Assembly: GCA_947179155.2 (NCBI GenBank)
Contig: OX359265.1
Location: forward strand, 58,229,540 to 58,293,539
DNA: 64,000 nt
Source of the DNA: Hedera helix
Taxonomy: Eukaryota > Streptophyta > Magnoliopsida > Apiales > Araliaceae
Direction of reading: 5' to 3'
The notes below the pieces were generated by a model. The model searched no databases. It was not told the origin of the DNA and was given only the letters and a program-made list of their open reading frames with translations. The position numbers and the translations under genes are program-made. Shown in pieces: positions 31,541-43,732 of this stretch. The first letter of the stretch is position 1. Every line of letters starts with the position of its first letter.

Positions 31541-32604
31541 TTGTGATAATGGAGCATCCATTCTCCTTTGCTGTCTAGTTTCTGGATTTCATCTGCACTA
31601 CTCTTGGCATCCTCACGAAGTTCGCCACCACTGAAGCAATGAAGCAACATAATCATCTCTCTCCAGGCTTGGTGAGTCCTTGTAACCAAACTGCAAAAAA
31701 CATCTATGCACCCCTTCAAGTCCTAATTTTCCCACCACAAGCCTTTCCTTTGGGAGGGACTGTTTTTATAGGGAGTCTCACAGTGAAAATAACCAGAGTA
31801 TCGCGCACAGACATAGGATGCTGAACATAGTGTCGCACAATTGGTGGGATTCCATTGACAAGATCATTGCAGAAGAAACAAATCCCAGGTGTTCGTATTT
31901 TAATACTGGACAGCATTTGCTTCAGTTCACTCAAGCTCATCTTTCTTTTACCTTCGTATGTGTTCTTTTTGCTCCATGACCGAGAAAAATGCAGAGATTG
32001 CAAATGGTACCCAACCCCCCTTGCGGGTTTTTGTTAAGCTAGGATGTCATGTAAATTCCTTCGATTAGGACAAATGGCAAGAAAAATCCACAGACGAGCT
32101 GAAAATTCGAGTCCCAAATCACCAGCATCACTATTGTTATCAAACATCATGTTATGATCATGACCCCCATACTGCCACCCCCCTGTTAAAAATCCATGAC
32201 AAAAGTTAGAACTTGAAATCTATATTGGAGACATTTATTATTCAAATTATTGAGACAAATTACAATAAATTTTATCGTATGCATTTCCTATTTCAACACC
32301 TTGTTTGAATCCAATCACAAGAGCAATACAGATAATCGTGAGAGTGTAGTTAATTTCAGGGGAATAAACTTGTCCCTCATGTTTGGATGAGGTATGTATC
32401 ATGTTAACCCGAGGAAAGCAGCCAAGAGCTAACGATTGCTTGACAATGGAGAAGCTTGCGGATATCATGGACTGGCTAGCAACAATGGCGGCCAAGGTAG
32501 ATATAATTAACATCGGCCAGTAAACTTTGTGAGGAATGGAACTGTAAAAAGTTTTCAATTTTTTCAGGGTGTTTGATCAAATAAGCCGCTTCGCCAGCGC
32601 AAGT
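31540..32604 (-). pseudogene. HAK/KUP potassium transporter, decayed and 5'-truncated
   Basis: Pieces of the membrane core and C-terminal region of the plant HAK/KUP family lie in order on the minus strand. They are GEAAYLIKHPE (about 32600), then SQSMISASFSIVKQSLALGCFPRV and SPEINYTLTIICIALVIGF (32558-32247), then IVMLVIWDSN and FVLIEGIYMT (about 32140-32050), then ELKQMLSSIKIRTPGICFFC with PIVRHYVQH (about 31930-31820), and CFLQFGYKDS (about 31690). The frame changes several times and includes stops, for example the TGA in the ITTCL-equivalent region. A splice-acceptor-like TTTTTAACAG before the third block suggests a former intron, so it is not a processed copy. The N-terminal third is missing. 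It cannot encode a working transporter. Confidence 0.8.
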
Positions 32605-33106
32605 GATGATTTAGGCCTATTTTAATATTTTAATAAGTAATAAAATTTCCAGTTTCTTATGTATCTAATATATAAAGCAGGAGGGCCGGCTGTGGCGTAA
32701 ACTATTTTCTGAAACTATGGTTTTTCTGAAAATGTCGTTCGACTTTTAAGACAATTCCTATTTTGTCATTCTTTTACTAATTTGAAAAATAATATATCTT
32801 ACAATTTTATATATTGACTTTTATTGTTGTGAGTTTATGTAAATAATCATAATTGATAATATTTTAACGATATGTTTAATATAATAGACAAATTTTATAA
32901 TTTTATTCAATTTCATGTATTGATATATATTCGTAATTTGACATAAAATTTTCACAATATATAATTAATTTTTTTTATCTTTCTATTTAATCTTTTAATT
33001 TTTTTTATGTTTTTATTGAGTCTTTTAGATTTCTCCGATGTTTAGGCCCAAGGGTACTCAAAAAGTCTAGGAACCGATTTTTGGGAACTAATCCCATTGT
33101 TTTTTT
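32605..33106. other. Gene-free AT-rich stretch
   Basis: No coding region or repeat family recognised between the HAK/KUP remnant and the hairpin element. Confidence 0.4.
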
Positions 33107-33285
33107 CTTTTGACTATTAAAATATTTATAATATTTATTTTGATATTTTTTTATAGAATTTAATAATTTAAATATAATTTAAATGTATATAGATAATAAT
33201 ATTATAAAATCAAAATCACTAAAATTTATAAATTTTTTTATCAAAATAAATATTATAAATATTTAAAAAAAATAAAAATAGAACC
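33107..33285. mobile_element. AT-rich hairpin MITE
   Basis: AATATTTATAATATTTATTTTGAT at left pairs with its near-exact reverse complement ATCAAAATAAATATTATAAATATT at right, forming one long hairpin. Flanking GAACCGAT motifs occur on both sides (about 33071 and 33282). Superfamily unknown. Confidence 0.5.
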
Positions 33286-34067
33286 GATCGCTAAAACCCC
33301 ACATCAGGACCGGTCCCCCTAAATCACTCCAAGGTACTGCATCACATATTTGTTAGGCTTTTACGTCCGCAATTGACTTTCTCCGACATGATCAGCCAAA
33401 ACAGGCGCAAAAAATGGAAAAGAACTGACATCAAGCAAGAGGGCAGGTGGGAGAAACCAACAAGCGTCATTAATGTCTAATGACATGAAGCTATTAGAAA
33501 CCTCTCCCTAGAGTCTATGGGCATTCACACTCTTCATTATTTATTTTAGAATAAGTTTATGAAGATAATTTTAAAATATAAATTTTTATTTTATTATTCA
33601 AAAATAAAATTTGACAAATTTGTGTAAATTTTTTTTTTTTTAATAATAAAATAAAAAATTGTATTTAATGTTTTTGTCGATAAACTTATCATGACTCTGT
33701 TTTATTTGCAGTGTATTCAAAATTTGGTAGGATTCTGATTATCAATCCACATACTTCATAACAATAGTCGAGCATTTATTTAAATATGTTAAAATAAATT
33801 TTTCAATGTACACATAATTAATTTCTTTATTTATTAAAAATAATTTTATCATTTTAGTTAATGTGTTTGCATGCATTATAAATATATATAAAATACGTAA
33901 TATATATTTCAACACTCATTTTATATTCAACATGAATGTGAGAGATGAACTCGCCAAACAATGATTGTAAATTTTAGAAGAATATTCATAGCTCTATTCA
34001 CTTCATATTTAAGAATTGAGACTAACCTTTATTTTGCAAAAATCTTGATATTTTTATAATTTATTAC

Positions 34068-34070
<3 letters not shown>

Positions 34071-34137
<67 letters not shown>
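34071..34137. repeat. (AAT)n microsatellite
   Basis: About 22 uninterrupted AAT units. Confidence 0.98.
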
Positions 34138-34138
<1 letters not shown>

Positions 34139-37100
34139 AGTTTTCTCTCTCATGTTCATGTAAAGTCCAAGAGACTGTACAAAACAAGAGCATTAAATTA
34201 AATAAATAAAAATGAAAACACTGGCCTAGGAACGCCAACGCCAATTAATTAATTAACATCCTAGTTTCCCATTAAAAATTACTACAACACACACAAACCT
34301 TTGAATTTTAGGTCCATTATTTTTCCATTGTTAATGTGCAACCGGACATGGTGACCCATGTCGTTTTTTTCCTCACATTTTTTTAACAAATAAGTTACAC
34401 GTGTCGAATCATTATCCCACTAAAAATCTAATACGAAGCTTAATTAAATACTACTACTACTAGGCACTGTATTAAATAAAACCATGGTCGTGCCCAGGAG
34501 TGGGACCTCAGAGGAGAGAGACATGGTCCCTGAAAATCTGGCTCATTAATTCTAAACCTAACCCCCCCCCCCCAACACTCACTTCATCCTACTTTCACCA
34601 CTTATCTCTACTCCAAGACAAATAAATACAAAAGCTGAGAATGACAAGTTGACTCCCACTTCACGAAACGTGGGTGCGTTGATTACGTGGCTATTTGTTC
34701 CCATTCCATGTGGGTAGAATCGAGTTGGTGAGGTGGACGTTTCGGTATTTCATTAATCAACTTACTTACGTACTAATCATCATAGTTCAAATCATTAGTC
34801 AGTTGTAAATCTTTGGTTTATTAGCTTTTTAAGTATACACCAACCACTATATTGGAAGTTCTTATTGCTGAGGAAAATGATTATATACTAGGGGAGGGAA
34901 AGTGTCTAATTATTTATAGTTTTACCTTTTACAGTCATGAATTAGTGTCTAATTGAACCCACCAGCATGTGGAAGCTAGTGGTCACCACTTAGCCGGTGG
35001 CACTGGCAAATCAGAAAAGTATATCACATGCAAGGATAAAATGTTTTTAATTTTGTGATAATTCACTGATATTAATTCATATGTAGCACTTTTTGTTCTG
35101 ATATTATTGACACCTTTTATTTTAATTCAAAAAACTCGAGTTATAAAAGGAAATTCTTTCTCTATAGTTTTACTTAGTTCGATAATAAGATAATCTCAAC
35201 TACTTATTTTTCTATTTGATTATTATTATCATCAATTCAATCGATATCTATATATTTAAAAAACTGACTTGAGTTCCGATTTCAATTAATTGAAAAATCA
35301 ACCAAGTTAATTCAGTAGTGTTTCATATTATCCGACCGAGTTAACTCGATAATAGTAAGTGATGTATTTAATAACTACAACCGAGTTGACTCGGTAATTG
35401 TTAGTGTTATGTTTAATTATTTGTTACAACAACTTTTATATTTTTTAATTATTGATGATAAATGTAAAAAAATTAGCATTGATCGAATACCCATGTCTGT
35501 TCCATTTTCAAATTTCACGAATGTGTCTATTCATAATCATATTTAGAATGAGTTGTGATTTTCTACACAAATCACCCAACATATAAGAAAAAACAACAAT
35601 AAGAGAGAGAGAAAAATAAAAGTGAATTATAAATTTATTGAATATTTTGTGAAAATTCATGCAACTTAGAGACCGAGAATCTGAGACCCATTTTATAGGT
35701 AAACCCACAAATTGACTGAGCGTTTTATTTTATCTTATTGAGTTCAATAGTAGTCGGTTCATATTTTAGTTAGGTCTAATTTTGAATAACTGAGGAAAAT
35801 TGATAATTACTTTATTATATATTTAAGTAAAATATTTAATTAATTGTAAATTTTGTCATTTTAAATAATGCCCATGTCTCCTAATAACATAAATTGCAGT
35901 ATCAAATGAATCGTTGAACTAATAGATGATGAAGGACAAAAACACTAAATAAATGTAACACGACGAGTAAACAGAGGAAACAAGTAATCGCATTTTCACG
36001 AGTAAAAGGTGGTCAACTAATCGAGCTTTACATGTATGACTTCTGATTTGGGACAAAGGACCGTGGCGCTCCGTTTAAATGAATTATTATTCCTTGGTAG
36101 GGCTCTTTTAAGGCCTTTACTCGCACACCCCCTCGGCCCTGCCCCAGCTAATTGGCCCTTTTACTTTTCAATTCCGGGTGGGTCTCCTTTTACCTTTATT
36201 TCATTGGCGTGCTTTTACTCCATTGTTTGTTAGTTTTAGTTGAAGAAACCGTTAATTAATTTATAAGTAATGTTACGGTGAAAAGTGATGAACATAAAAA
36301 ATAGATATAAAGTGTCGAATTATAATTAATAAATATTTTATTATGCATAAATTAATTTAATAATTATAATTAATAACGATTATTTACATCATTTTGCATT
36401 TAATGTTTTGCAATTAAAATATTCTTAGATATTAAGAGCTTGCTTGACAACTAAATAATAACTCAATTGTTAAGATTAATATTTCATATATATTCATTCT
36501 TTTGTCAAGTTTTTAGTATTCTGGCTTTTAGTATTGGCAGTGAAAGATTTCATAATGCACCTGTTATACTCGAGTCAATCCCAGTTATATCGTATATTGT
36601 GCACTTAAATTTACAACGGAAAAAGATTTGAGATGATTAATTGTTAGTAAATAACTTTAAAATGATTTCAAATTATTATTAAAAAATTACCCTATTACAT
36701 CAAAAAAAGAAAGATTATATATTATTTTACTATTTTCTTGAATTTTATACATTCAAATTTGTACGAGTTATTTAGTACGATCATTTATAAATTAAATATT
36801 TTAAAAAAAAAAATCATGTCCAAAGGCATTTTATATATTGTATATGTTACAGTCGACGCAAAGTAATGAGACTCTATTTTTTAGAGAGAAATCGAGTCTT
36901 TTTTCAATAAACTGCGTATGAGAAACATACATTCTTCTGGCATAACGTACATGACAATCTATTTGCTTAGTTAAGATTCAAACAAATTTACAATTAAATT
37001 TTATTCTTGTTAATTTCAATTCATTTATTTAGACCTTTCAAAGAAGAAAAGATTTGGAATCACAAGCATAATTATTTTAGCCAAGTGAAGGAGAGAGAGA

Positions 37101-37764
37101 AAGAGATAGAGACCAACATCTCTTGCTTCAAAGAGGAGCTTGTGACTACTCACTCGTATTTAAATTTAACAAAATGATTTATATATATTAATGTTACTTA
37201 TGGGATTCAGTGGCTACCAATTCTTTAATTTAATTAGTAGTAGGAGTAAATAAGTAATTAGTACTATTTGGTAACATCAAAATCCCAGTTAATTAAGGTG
37301 TTTGTTCTCTCTTACTCATATGACACTAAGACCAACATATACAATAATAATAAAGATTCAAAACATGTGAGCGAGGGAGATGCATGCATGTTGGCCCTTC
37401 TTTTCAGAATAGATCTCGATATATCATCCAACATTAATATTTTATTTTAATTTTGGGGATTAATTGAAGGGAGAAACATAGGGATTAATTCGTAGTTTCC
37501 TTCCCTTTGGTTTTCGTTATTTTCATCATCACCAGGGTCTTCAATTTCAATTTCAAATTCACTATTATATATACTAGTTAGCTACCTCCGTACCGAATTT
37601 TATTTTATTATTTGTGGACACACACAATCTTAAGTGAATGACTAATGTATATGAATGAGACTGAAACTAATTAGATCTAATCGCTTAAGCATTTAAGTTA
37701 AGTTGAATTTCAAATATGTGTGTTATTATCTCGTGTACATGCAATGCATAAGGATGACACATTT
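34138..37764. other. Gene-free region
   Basis: 3.6 kb of AT-rich DNA. A C-run lies at about 34562-34573. A less AT-rich patch at 36030-36230 gives a 65-codon open frame without family resemblance. No gene or RNA is supported. Confidence 0.45.
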
Positions 37765-38007
37765 CACTAGCAAAAAATATATAAATTTTTGTGATGTGAT
37801 GGCCTAAATCTATCACATAAATTCCAAAAATCACCACATAAAGTTTTTGTGATTGACTTTAGTGGTCACGGAGGCCGTCTTGTATGCATCCATCATGAAA
37901 ACCTTTCGTGATTGCTCAAAAAGTTTATTACAAATTATTATCTTTTGTAATTATTTTTAAAAACCCTTATAAAATTTCGTCATGTATTTTTATTTTTCCT
38001 ACTAGTG
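37765..38007. mobile_element. CACTA-type MITE with 3-bp target duplication
   Basis: It begins CACTAGCAAAAAA and ends TTTTTCCTACTAGTG, so both ends read CACTAG inward. TTT flanks each side (37762-37764, 38008-38010), the 3-bp duplication expected of CACTA elements. Subterminal TTTTGTGAT/ATCACAAAA-like motifs recur inside. At 243 bp it has no coding capacity. Confidence 0.8.
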
Positions 38008-38498
38008 TTTTACTTAAAATTTTGAATTCTTACTATTATGTATATAAAGAAAAATGCAAGGTGCTTAATTGTAGCTACTATATGCAATGCACGAACTAGA
38101 CAGGTATAATATATAAACCCACGTAAACTTACCGTTATCCGTGTGTATTTAATTTATATAGATGTGTATGTGATTTAGTTGGTAATTAACACTCAAATCA
38201 AGAGCATCTAGGGCTTGATGAAGATTAAGTTATTGATGACGAAGGGGCAAGATTGTTGAGCAAAATGACTAAAGAATCAAAGATAGGATCTTGGACTTGA
38301 TGCTCATTGACTTATATATATCAAGCAAGCCACCAAACATATGCTTATAACAAATGAAATTGGTTAATTTCTAGAAAGTCGATAGATACTAGATTGTCGA
38401 TCGAATATAAGACCACGTATAAGTTGTGGGGTTCGGGGTTGCACCCCTGTTCCAAATTTTGTGTATAATTTTGTATTTTGAAGATAATTATATAAAAT

Positions 38499-38753
38499 AT
38501 TTTATCTGTTTTGAATTATAGATCAATATTGATTTTTTAAAAGTTAATATAAGATATTTTTAAATTTAAAATTGACATGACTCATTTAAGTAATTTTAAA
38601 AATAATAAATTTTATAAATAGTATTATTTTTTAGGTAATTTATAATATTTATAATGGTATTAATATAAACTAAATGAATTTATGTCAATTTTAAGTTTAA
38701 AATTAACTTTTAAAAAATTAATATTAATCTTATAATTTAAAACGGATAGAATG
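38499..38753. mobile_element. MITE, ~80-bp inverted-repeat ends
   Basis: The left end TTATCTGTTTTGAATTATAG and the right end (reverse complement TTCTATCCGTTTTAAATTAT) match inward through AATTGACAT. It belongs to a dispersed family, also seen at 40824, 43105, 43498 and 52100, with ends like those of Stowaway MITEs. Confidence 0.65.
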
Positions 38754-38883
38754 TATAATTGACTAATATATGATAATGATAATAATTAGTGGTAATATTG
38801 TATATTACGCCCAATTTTATGCCATATATATTAGAAAACATGTAAAATTTTGGCGGTTCATTTAACATATTACTCAAAATTTA

Positions 38884-38912
38884 CATATATATATATATAT
38901 ATATATATATAA
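38884..38912. repeat. (AT)n microsatellite
   Basis: About 14 AT units. Confidence 0.95.
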
Positions 38913-39436
38913 CAAATTCAGGGGGCAATTTACCCCACTGTATGATACCTGCCTTCGTCTCAGTTGGTAGAAGATATATATAATTTCCAATAATTAAACC
39001 GACGGTCATGCACGTCAATATAGTAAGTAGTACTACGTACTACACTCCATATAGTATATGAATATGCTAAATTAATATTGTAGATATGAAGATTCGAACG
39101 TACATAAACCAATTACGAAGTGATTTGTCGAGCTCTGATGTATTTTCATTGATTGTCTTTTGTTTTTATGGTTCTTCACTTGGCTCAATGGGAGCCAAAC
39201 TCCAAGATATATAATCACAAATTTTGGGTTTTGTCTTCGCTAATCCGTATATACTTACATGTTATATCTATCTATTTCTTGGAATAAAATTTGGCAGCTC
39301 TTCAATTCTCTCCCTCCTGTGCTAGGGATTAGTTTGGTATTTCACTGCGGAAGCTATCCATACATGCTATTTAATTACTTATTCAACCATCACTGTCTTT
39401 GGTGCCAACTCCCCCTTAACGTTGGAATTATATATA

Positions 39437-39439
<3 letters not shown>

Positions 39440-39486
<47 letters not shown>

Positions 39487-39491
39487 GGGGG
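39440..39491. repeat. (TG)n tract followed by a 22-base G-run
   Basis: About 15 TG units end in an uninterrupted run of G from 39470 to 39491. The length of such a run is easily misread in sequencing. Confidence 0.9.
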
Positions 39492-39794
39492 CTAGCCTGT
39501 GGATCAATTCCCTATATATATGAAATGCTGCTTTTAATAAATAAAAAAATAATTTAAAAAGACAACTAAAGATTAACATTATTTTTAACCGAAGTTTAAT
39601 TAGTCAATCTAGTGTACTTGTTTTACGCATTATCGTGAATAACTACTGACTCCTTGGTTTTTAGAATCCAAAAAATTTGACAAAACATAGCCAATCATTC
39701 TAACTTAGTTGGTTAAAACCAGAGAAATAATCAAAGATTATATGCATGTTTATCTTGTAGCATAATTTGAAAATGAAATAATTAATATTTTTAT

Positions 39795-40215
39795 TATTGT
39801 ACAGGAGATCGATTTTTAATTTAGTTACTGATTTTTTTTATTACAAAAACATTACTATATTCAAAAATATATTATTAACTAATAATTACTTAACATTTCG
39901 TCTAAAAAATTAATGGAAGTGCTAATTAACAGCTGTCATGTGAGTTACTTTAATATGTGGCAAGTGGGGCCTTATTATGTGAAGTGTTAATTGATATTTT
40001 AGCTATTGTACTAACAGTTGATTTTTATTTTGGTTATTGAATATTTTTTTTCCCCAAAGATATTATTATACTCAAAAAATATTACAAACTAGTTATTACA
40101 TAACATTCTCTCCAAAAAATTGACAAAATTGTTGAATTGTGCATATCATGTGAGTAAAAAAAAGTTAATGTGTGAATTAGTTGTCGGTGATATGGCACAT
40201 TTTGCTTTGTATAGT
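39795..40215. repeat. Two decayed tandem copies of MULE-TIR-like sequence
   Basis: Segments from about 39805 and 40018 share GATTTTTA...TTTGGTTA/TTAGTTACTG, an ACATT...TATTACAAAA-like block, the AACATTT(C)-TC-CCAAAAAATT block and CATGTGAGT. They resemble the TCGATTTTCATTGTGGTTACC...CCAAAAAAGTGAC terminal repeat of the element at 9783-18108. Diverged; no cargo seen. Confidence 0.45.
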
Positions 40216-40823
40216 ATCATGTGTATTATTGTCGACGAAAAAAGAAATGAACCAGAGATTCATGGTCAAGATAAATTGCAGCAAAATCTTGCCTTGATTT
40301 TATTTTATTTTTTTCTTTTTTTGATTTCTACAGTAATATCATGCGTCATGTTACTAATAACTAACTCAAACGTCAATTCAATAATGTTATGTAATAATTA
40401 ATTTATAATATTTTTTTAAATATAATTTGTGTGTGCGTGCGCGCACATGTATATAGACTAATAGACACACACACAAGATGATAAGTAAATTAAAACACGA
40501 GGCACCATCATATATACTAGGCCACATGAAATAAACCTACCAACCTGTGATCGCGAGACCCTAACAACCAATCACTTGCTGACATTTAAAGATGATCAAG
40601 CTAGGAGTATTATAGTTTGTCATGCAAACTGAAATGGGGGCCATGCATATATAGTAGAAAAGAACTAAGTTTGAGGATACAAATTAATTGACAAGGCGGC
40701 TTTTTTGTTTCATCTGTTGTTTCCCGAAGAATGTTTTGTAATCGATCTACATATAAAGGCTACATAGCGTGTTTAATGAGATTTACAATCAAGTAGTGAT
40801 CATATATATCTAGAGATATACTA

Positions 40824-41075
40824 CTCCATCCTTCCAACTTATATGATAATTATTAATTTTTAAAAATTAATTTAATATATTTTTAAATTTAAAATTAAAA
40901 TAAATCATTAAATTAAAAATTTTGAAACAATAAAATTTATAATAAATAATATTTTAAAATATTTTATAATATTAATAATTGTCTTGATTAAAACTAAAAA
41001 AAAATATGTCAATTTTAAATTTAAAAATCTCTTAAATAAATTTTAAAAAGTTAACAATAATATACGGAAGAACTA
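40824..41075. mobile_element. Stowaway-like MITE
   Basis: CTCCATCCTTCCAACTTATA at left pairs with the reverse complement of the right end (TTCTTCCGTATATTA). The inner inverted repeats carry AATTTTTAAAAATTAATTT. Confidence 0.55.
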
Positions 41076-41947
41076 TTTGATTTCATTTAAGTAGGGCAAT
41101 GTTCTTACGTATATATTTAAAATTATAAGTTTATTTCGTATTTACTCTCTAATTTTGTCGAGTGTTCAATATAATTTTTTTGCGATGACATAATAATTGA
41201 GTTATTATGATAAATTTAAAAATATTGGGTAAATAAAACCCTTTCTTTAAAACTGAGAATTTGGCAATTTAAACTGTTTTTTGAAGTGGAAGGAGAATGT
41301 TATTTATATTAACTTGATCTGAAAATGAGAGTCTTACTTTCATACTCTTGTACTTTAAATACATGTACCTAAATATATAATTATTATTGATTTAAAAAAA
41401 AATAATTTAAAATTTATTGAGGCATTGTAATCAAGATATATTTTTCCTCAAAAAAACAATACCATGTTTATATTTGAGACCAATGTCTGCTCCATAGGTT
41501 GGGAAATAAGGTTATGGGTCGCGATGAGGGGTAGCATGTAGTGACTAACAAATAATGTAAATTTAAGATTCAAAATGATGCACCGCCACCTTTACTCTAG
41601 TAAATTAATATTATACAAGTGTTTTTCCTATTTGATGTAGTCTGAAATTATTATAATCAAATTTAAATATTAACAATTAAATTATTTAGTTACATCATGA
41701 GTTTTAAGTAATCTGATTAATATAATACTCTTGAAAATTACGAAGAATTTTTTAAGAATAATATTATGGACACAAATTGTATAATTTTTTTTTACACACA
41801 ATATAAAAAAAAGAGAAAAAATAAAAAATGGGACCTACAATTGAATGCTTTACATATTTTTAATAATAAGCAATGCATAAATCCTACTCTTTGTGAACAA
41901 TTTTTTATGCACATAGTATTATTCATTTATTAATAACATGCAATTTA

Positions 41948-42236
41948 CTCCCTCTGGTTCAATTTATTAGCTGTTTTAGGACTTTTTTTATGTTCCAATT
42001 GAATTGTCACTCTCTCTTATACACGATAGAAAGTTATCTACATTTCTATAATACCCTTAATTTCTCTCTCCTTTCCAATGAAATTTATTACCATAAAAGT
42101 ACCAATCTCTTTCCTCTCTCTTATTTAACATAAAAGGGCAAATATAAAAATTGAAATATATATTAATTATAAAATAATGACATTTTTAATATTTGTATTT
42201 TATGTTATAACAGTTAATAAATTAAAATAGATGGAG
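41948..42236. mobile_element. Stowaway MITE with TA target duplication
   Basis: Ends CTCCCTCTGGTTCAATTTAT and, reverse-complemented, CTCCATCTATTTTAATTTAT match over about 28 bp. TA flanks both (41946-41947, 42237-42238). CTCCCTC-type ends with TA duplication are the Stowaway (Tc1/mariner) signature. Confidence 0.8.
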
Positions 42237-42376
42237 TATAAGGTAATAAACACTCTCAAAATAAAGTACAAATTAAACATATTTTAAATAATAATATAAT
42301 TATTTCTTATTATAAGTCCCTCTGTCCCTCCTCCCAGATCCCCTGGGTCCGTAACATTAATCTTAAAATGGTCCGT

Positions 42377-42587
42377 TTAATGTGTGCCCTAAAAACACAT
42401 ACTAAGCACGAAAAACAAGATATTGGACCCGCTAAAAATTATTTTTTTATATAGTTACACTGAATTCAATACATGGGGTCCACTAGTATATTATTTTTTT
42501 ATACAAAGAATTCAATGCGCCTATATAAATAAATAATATTATACATTGTTATCCGCGCTTAGTGTGTGCCCTAATGGCACATATTAA
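42377..42587. mobile_element. MITE with TTAATGTGTGCCC-type ends
   Basis: The left end TTAATGTGTGCCCTAAAAAC and the right end (reverse complement TTAATATGTGCCATTAGGGC) match through ACTAAGC. TTAA is at both borders. A second copy, lacking its left end, is at 61866-62042. Confidence 0.75.
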
Positions 42588-43104
42588 GAAAATCCATCTT
42601 AAAAAGCAAGTAAATATCAATCTATATTTTTTGGGTACTAAAAATATATATATTATAGATTGAAATACTAACTATATACTAATATCTTTAGAATTTTAAG
42701 GAAATTAATAAAAACGCGGTCAAGAATGAATTCATTAGCAATGCTTTAATGGGATTATCACTGGCTCTCTCTCTTAATTAATGCCCACCTTTTTAAAAAA
42801 ATAAAAAAGAAATAAAAGCATTATCAAATATTCCCCTCCATGCATATAAATATACAAATATGAAAGTGCTATTTTTATAAATGTTTTTAAAATTTTTAAC
42901 ATATTTTTTTATTACATGATAATAAAGTAAGTTTCACTTTAATGTGAAAATATAAAAATTACATGTAAAAGTATCGATATTCTTATAAATAATGAATGAA
43001 TGATTTTTTTAGTATTATTTTTTATTAATATTATATTTTAAGTATTTTAATAAACCAATTTAATAGAGGACAACTCATTCAAAAATCAAAGTCAAAATTT
43101 AATA

Positions 43105-43308
43105 CCCCCTTCGTATCAAAAAATAAAATTAAGTTTGATTTTTGAAAGTACCCAATTTAAGATATTTTAAAATTTAGAATTTTATTTAATATTTAAAAAT
43201 AATAAATAAATTCACTAATCAGTATTGGTGTTTAGATAGTTTATAATTTTAATTAAATAATATTTTTAGATTAATTTTAAAAAAATACAATAATTAAAAC
43301 AGATAGAG
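43105..43308. mobile_element. Stowaway-like MITE with TA flanks
   Basis: The left end CCCCCTTCGTATCAAAAAAT and the right end (reverse complement CTCTATCTGTTTTAATTATT) are similar. TA precedes (43103-43104) and follows (43309-43310). Confidence 0.6.
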
Positions 43309-43497
43309 TATTAATCATTTTCTATTATAGATATATCTTTATAAATTCAATATTTTTCATCTAGAAAAAGGCCGGAGACAGGGAAACTTTTATTGATAAA
43401 CAAGTCAATCAAAGAGTATCTGTCGAAGATCTCCGGTTCAAGAAGTATATTACAAACATAATACACGAAGTAATTAAATTAAAATATACATTGTGGG

Positions 43498-43732
43498 TTT
43501 CAAATTATAAAATTAATATTAATTTAAAAAATATATTTTAAAATATTTTAAATTTAAAATTGACATAAATTCAATTAGTTTATATCAATATATTTATAAA
43601 TATTATAAATTACCTAAAAAGTACTACTAGTTATAAAATTTATTATTTTAAAATTTTAAAGGAATAGTGTCAATTTTGAGTTTAAAAATATTTTAAATTG
43701 ACTTTTTAAAAGTCAATAGTTTTAGAATGAAA
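43498..43732. mobile_element. MITE of the same dispersed family, decayed
   Basis: TTTCAAATTATAAAATTAAT at left pairs with the reverse complement of TTAGAATGAAA at right. AATTGACATAAATTCA and its inverted partner lie inside. Ends approximate. Confidence 0.5.
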
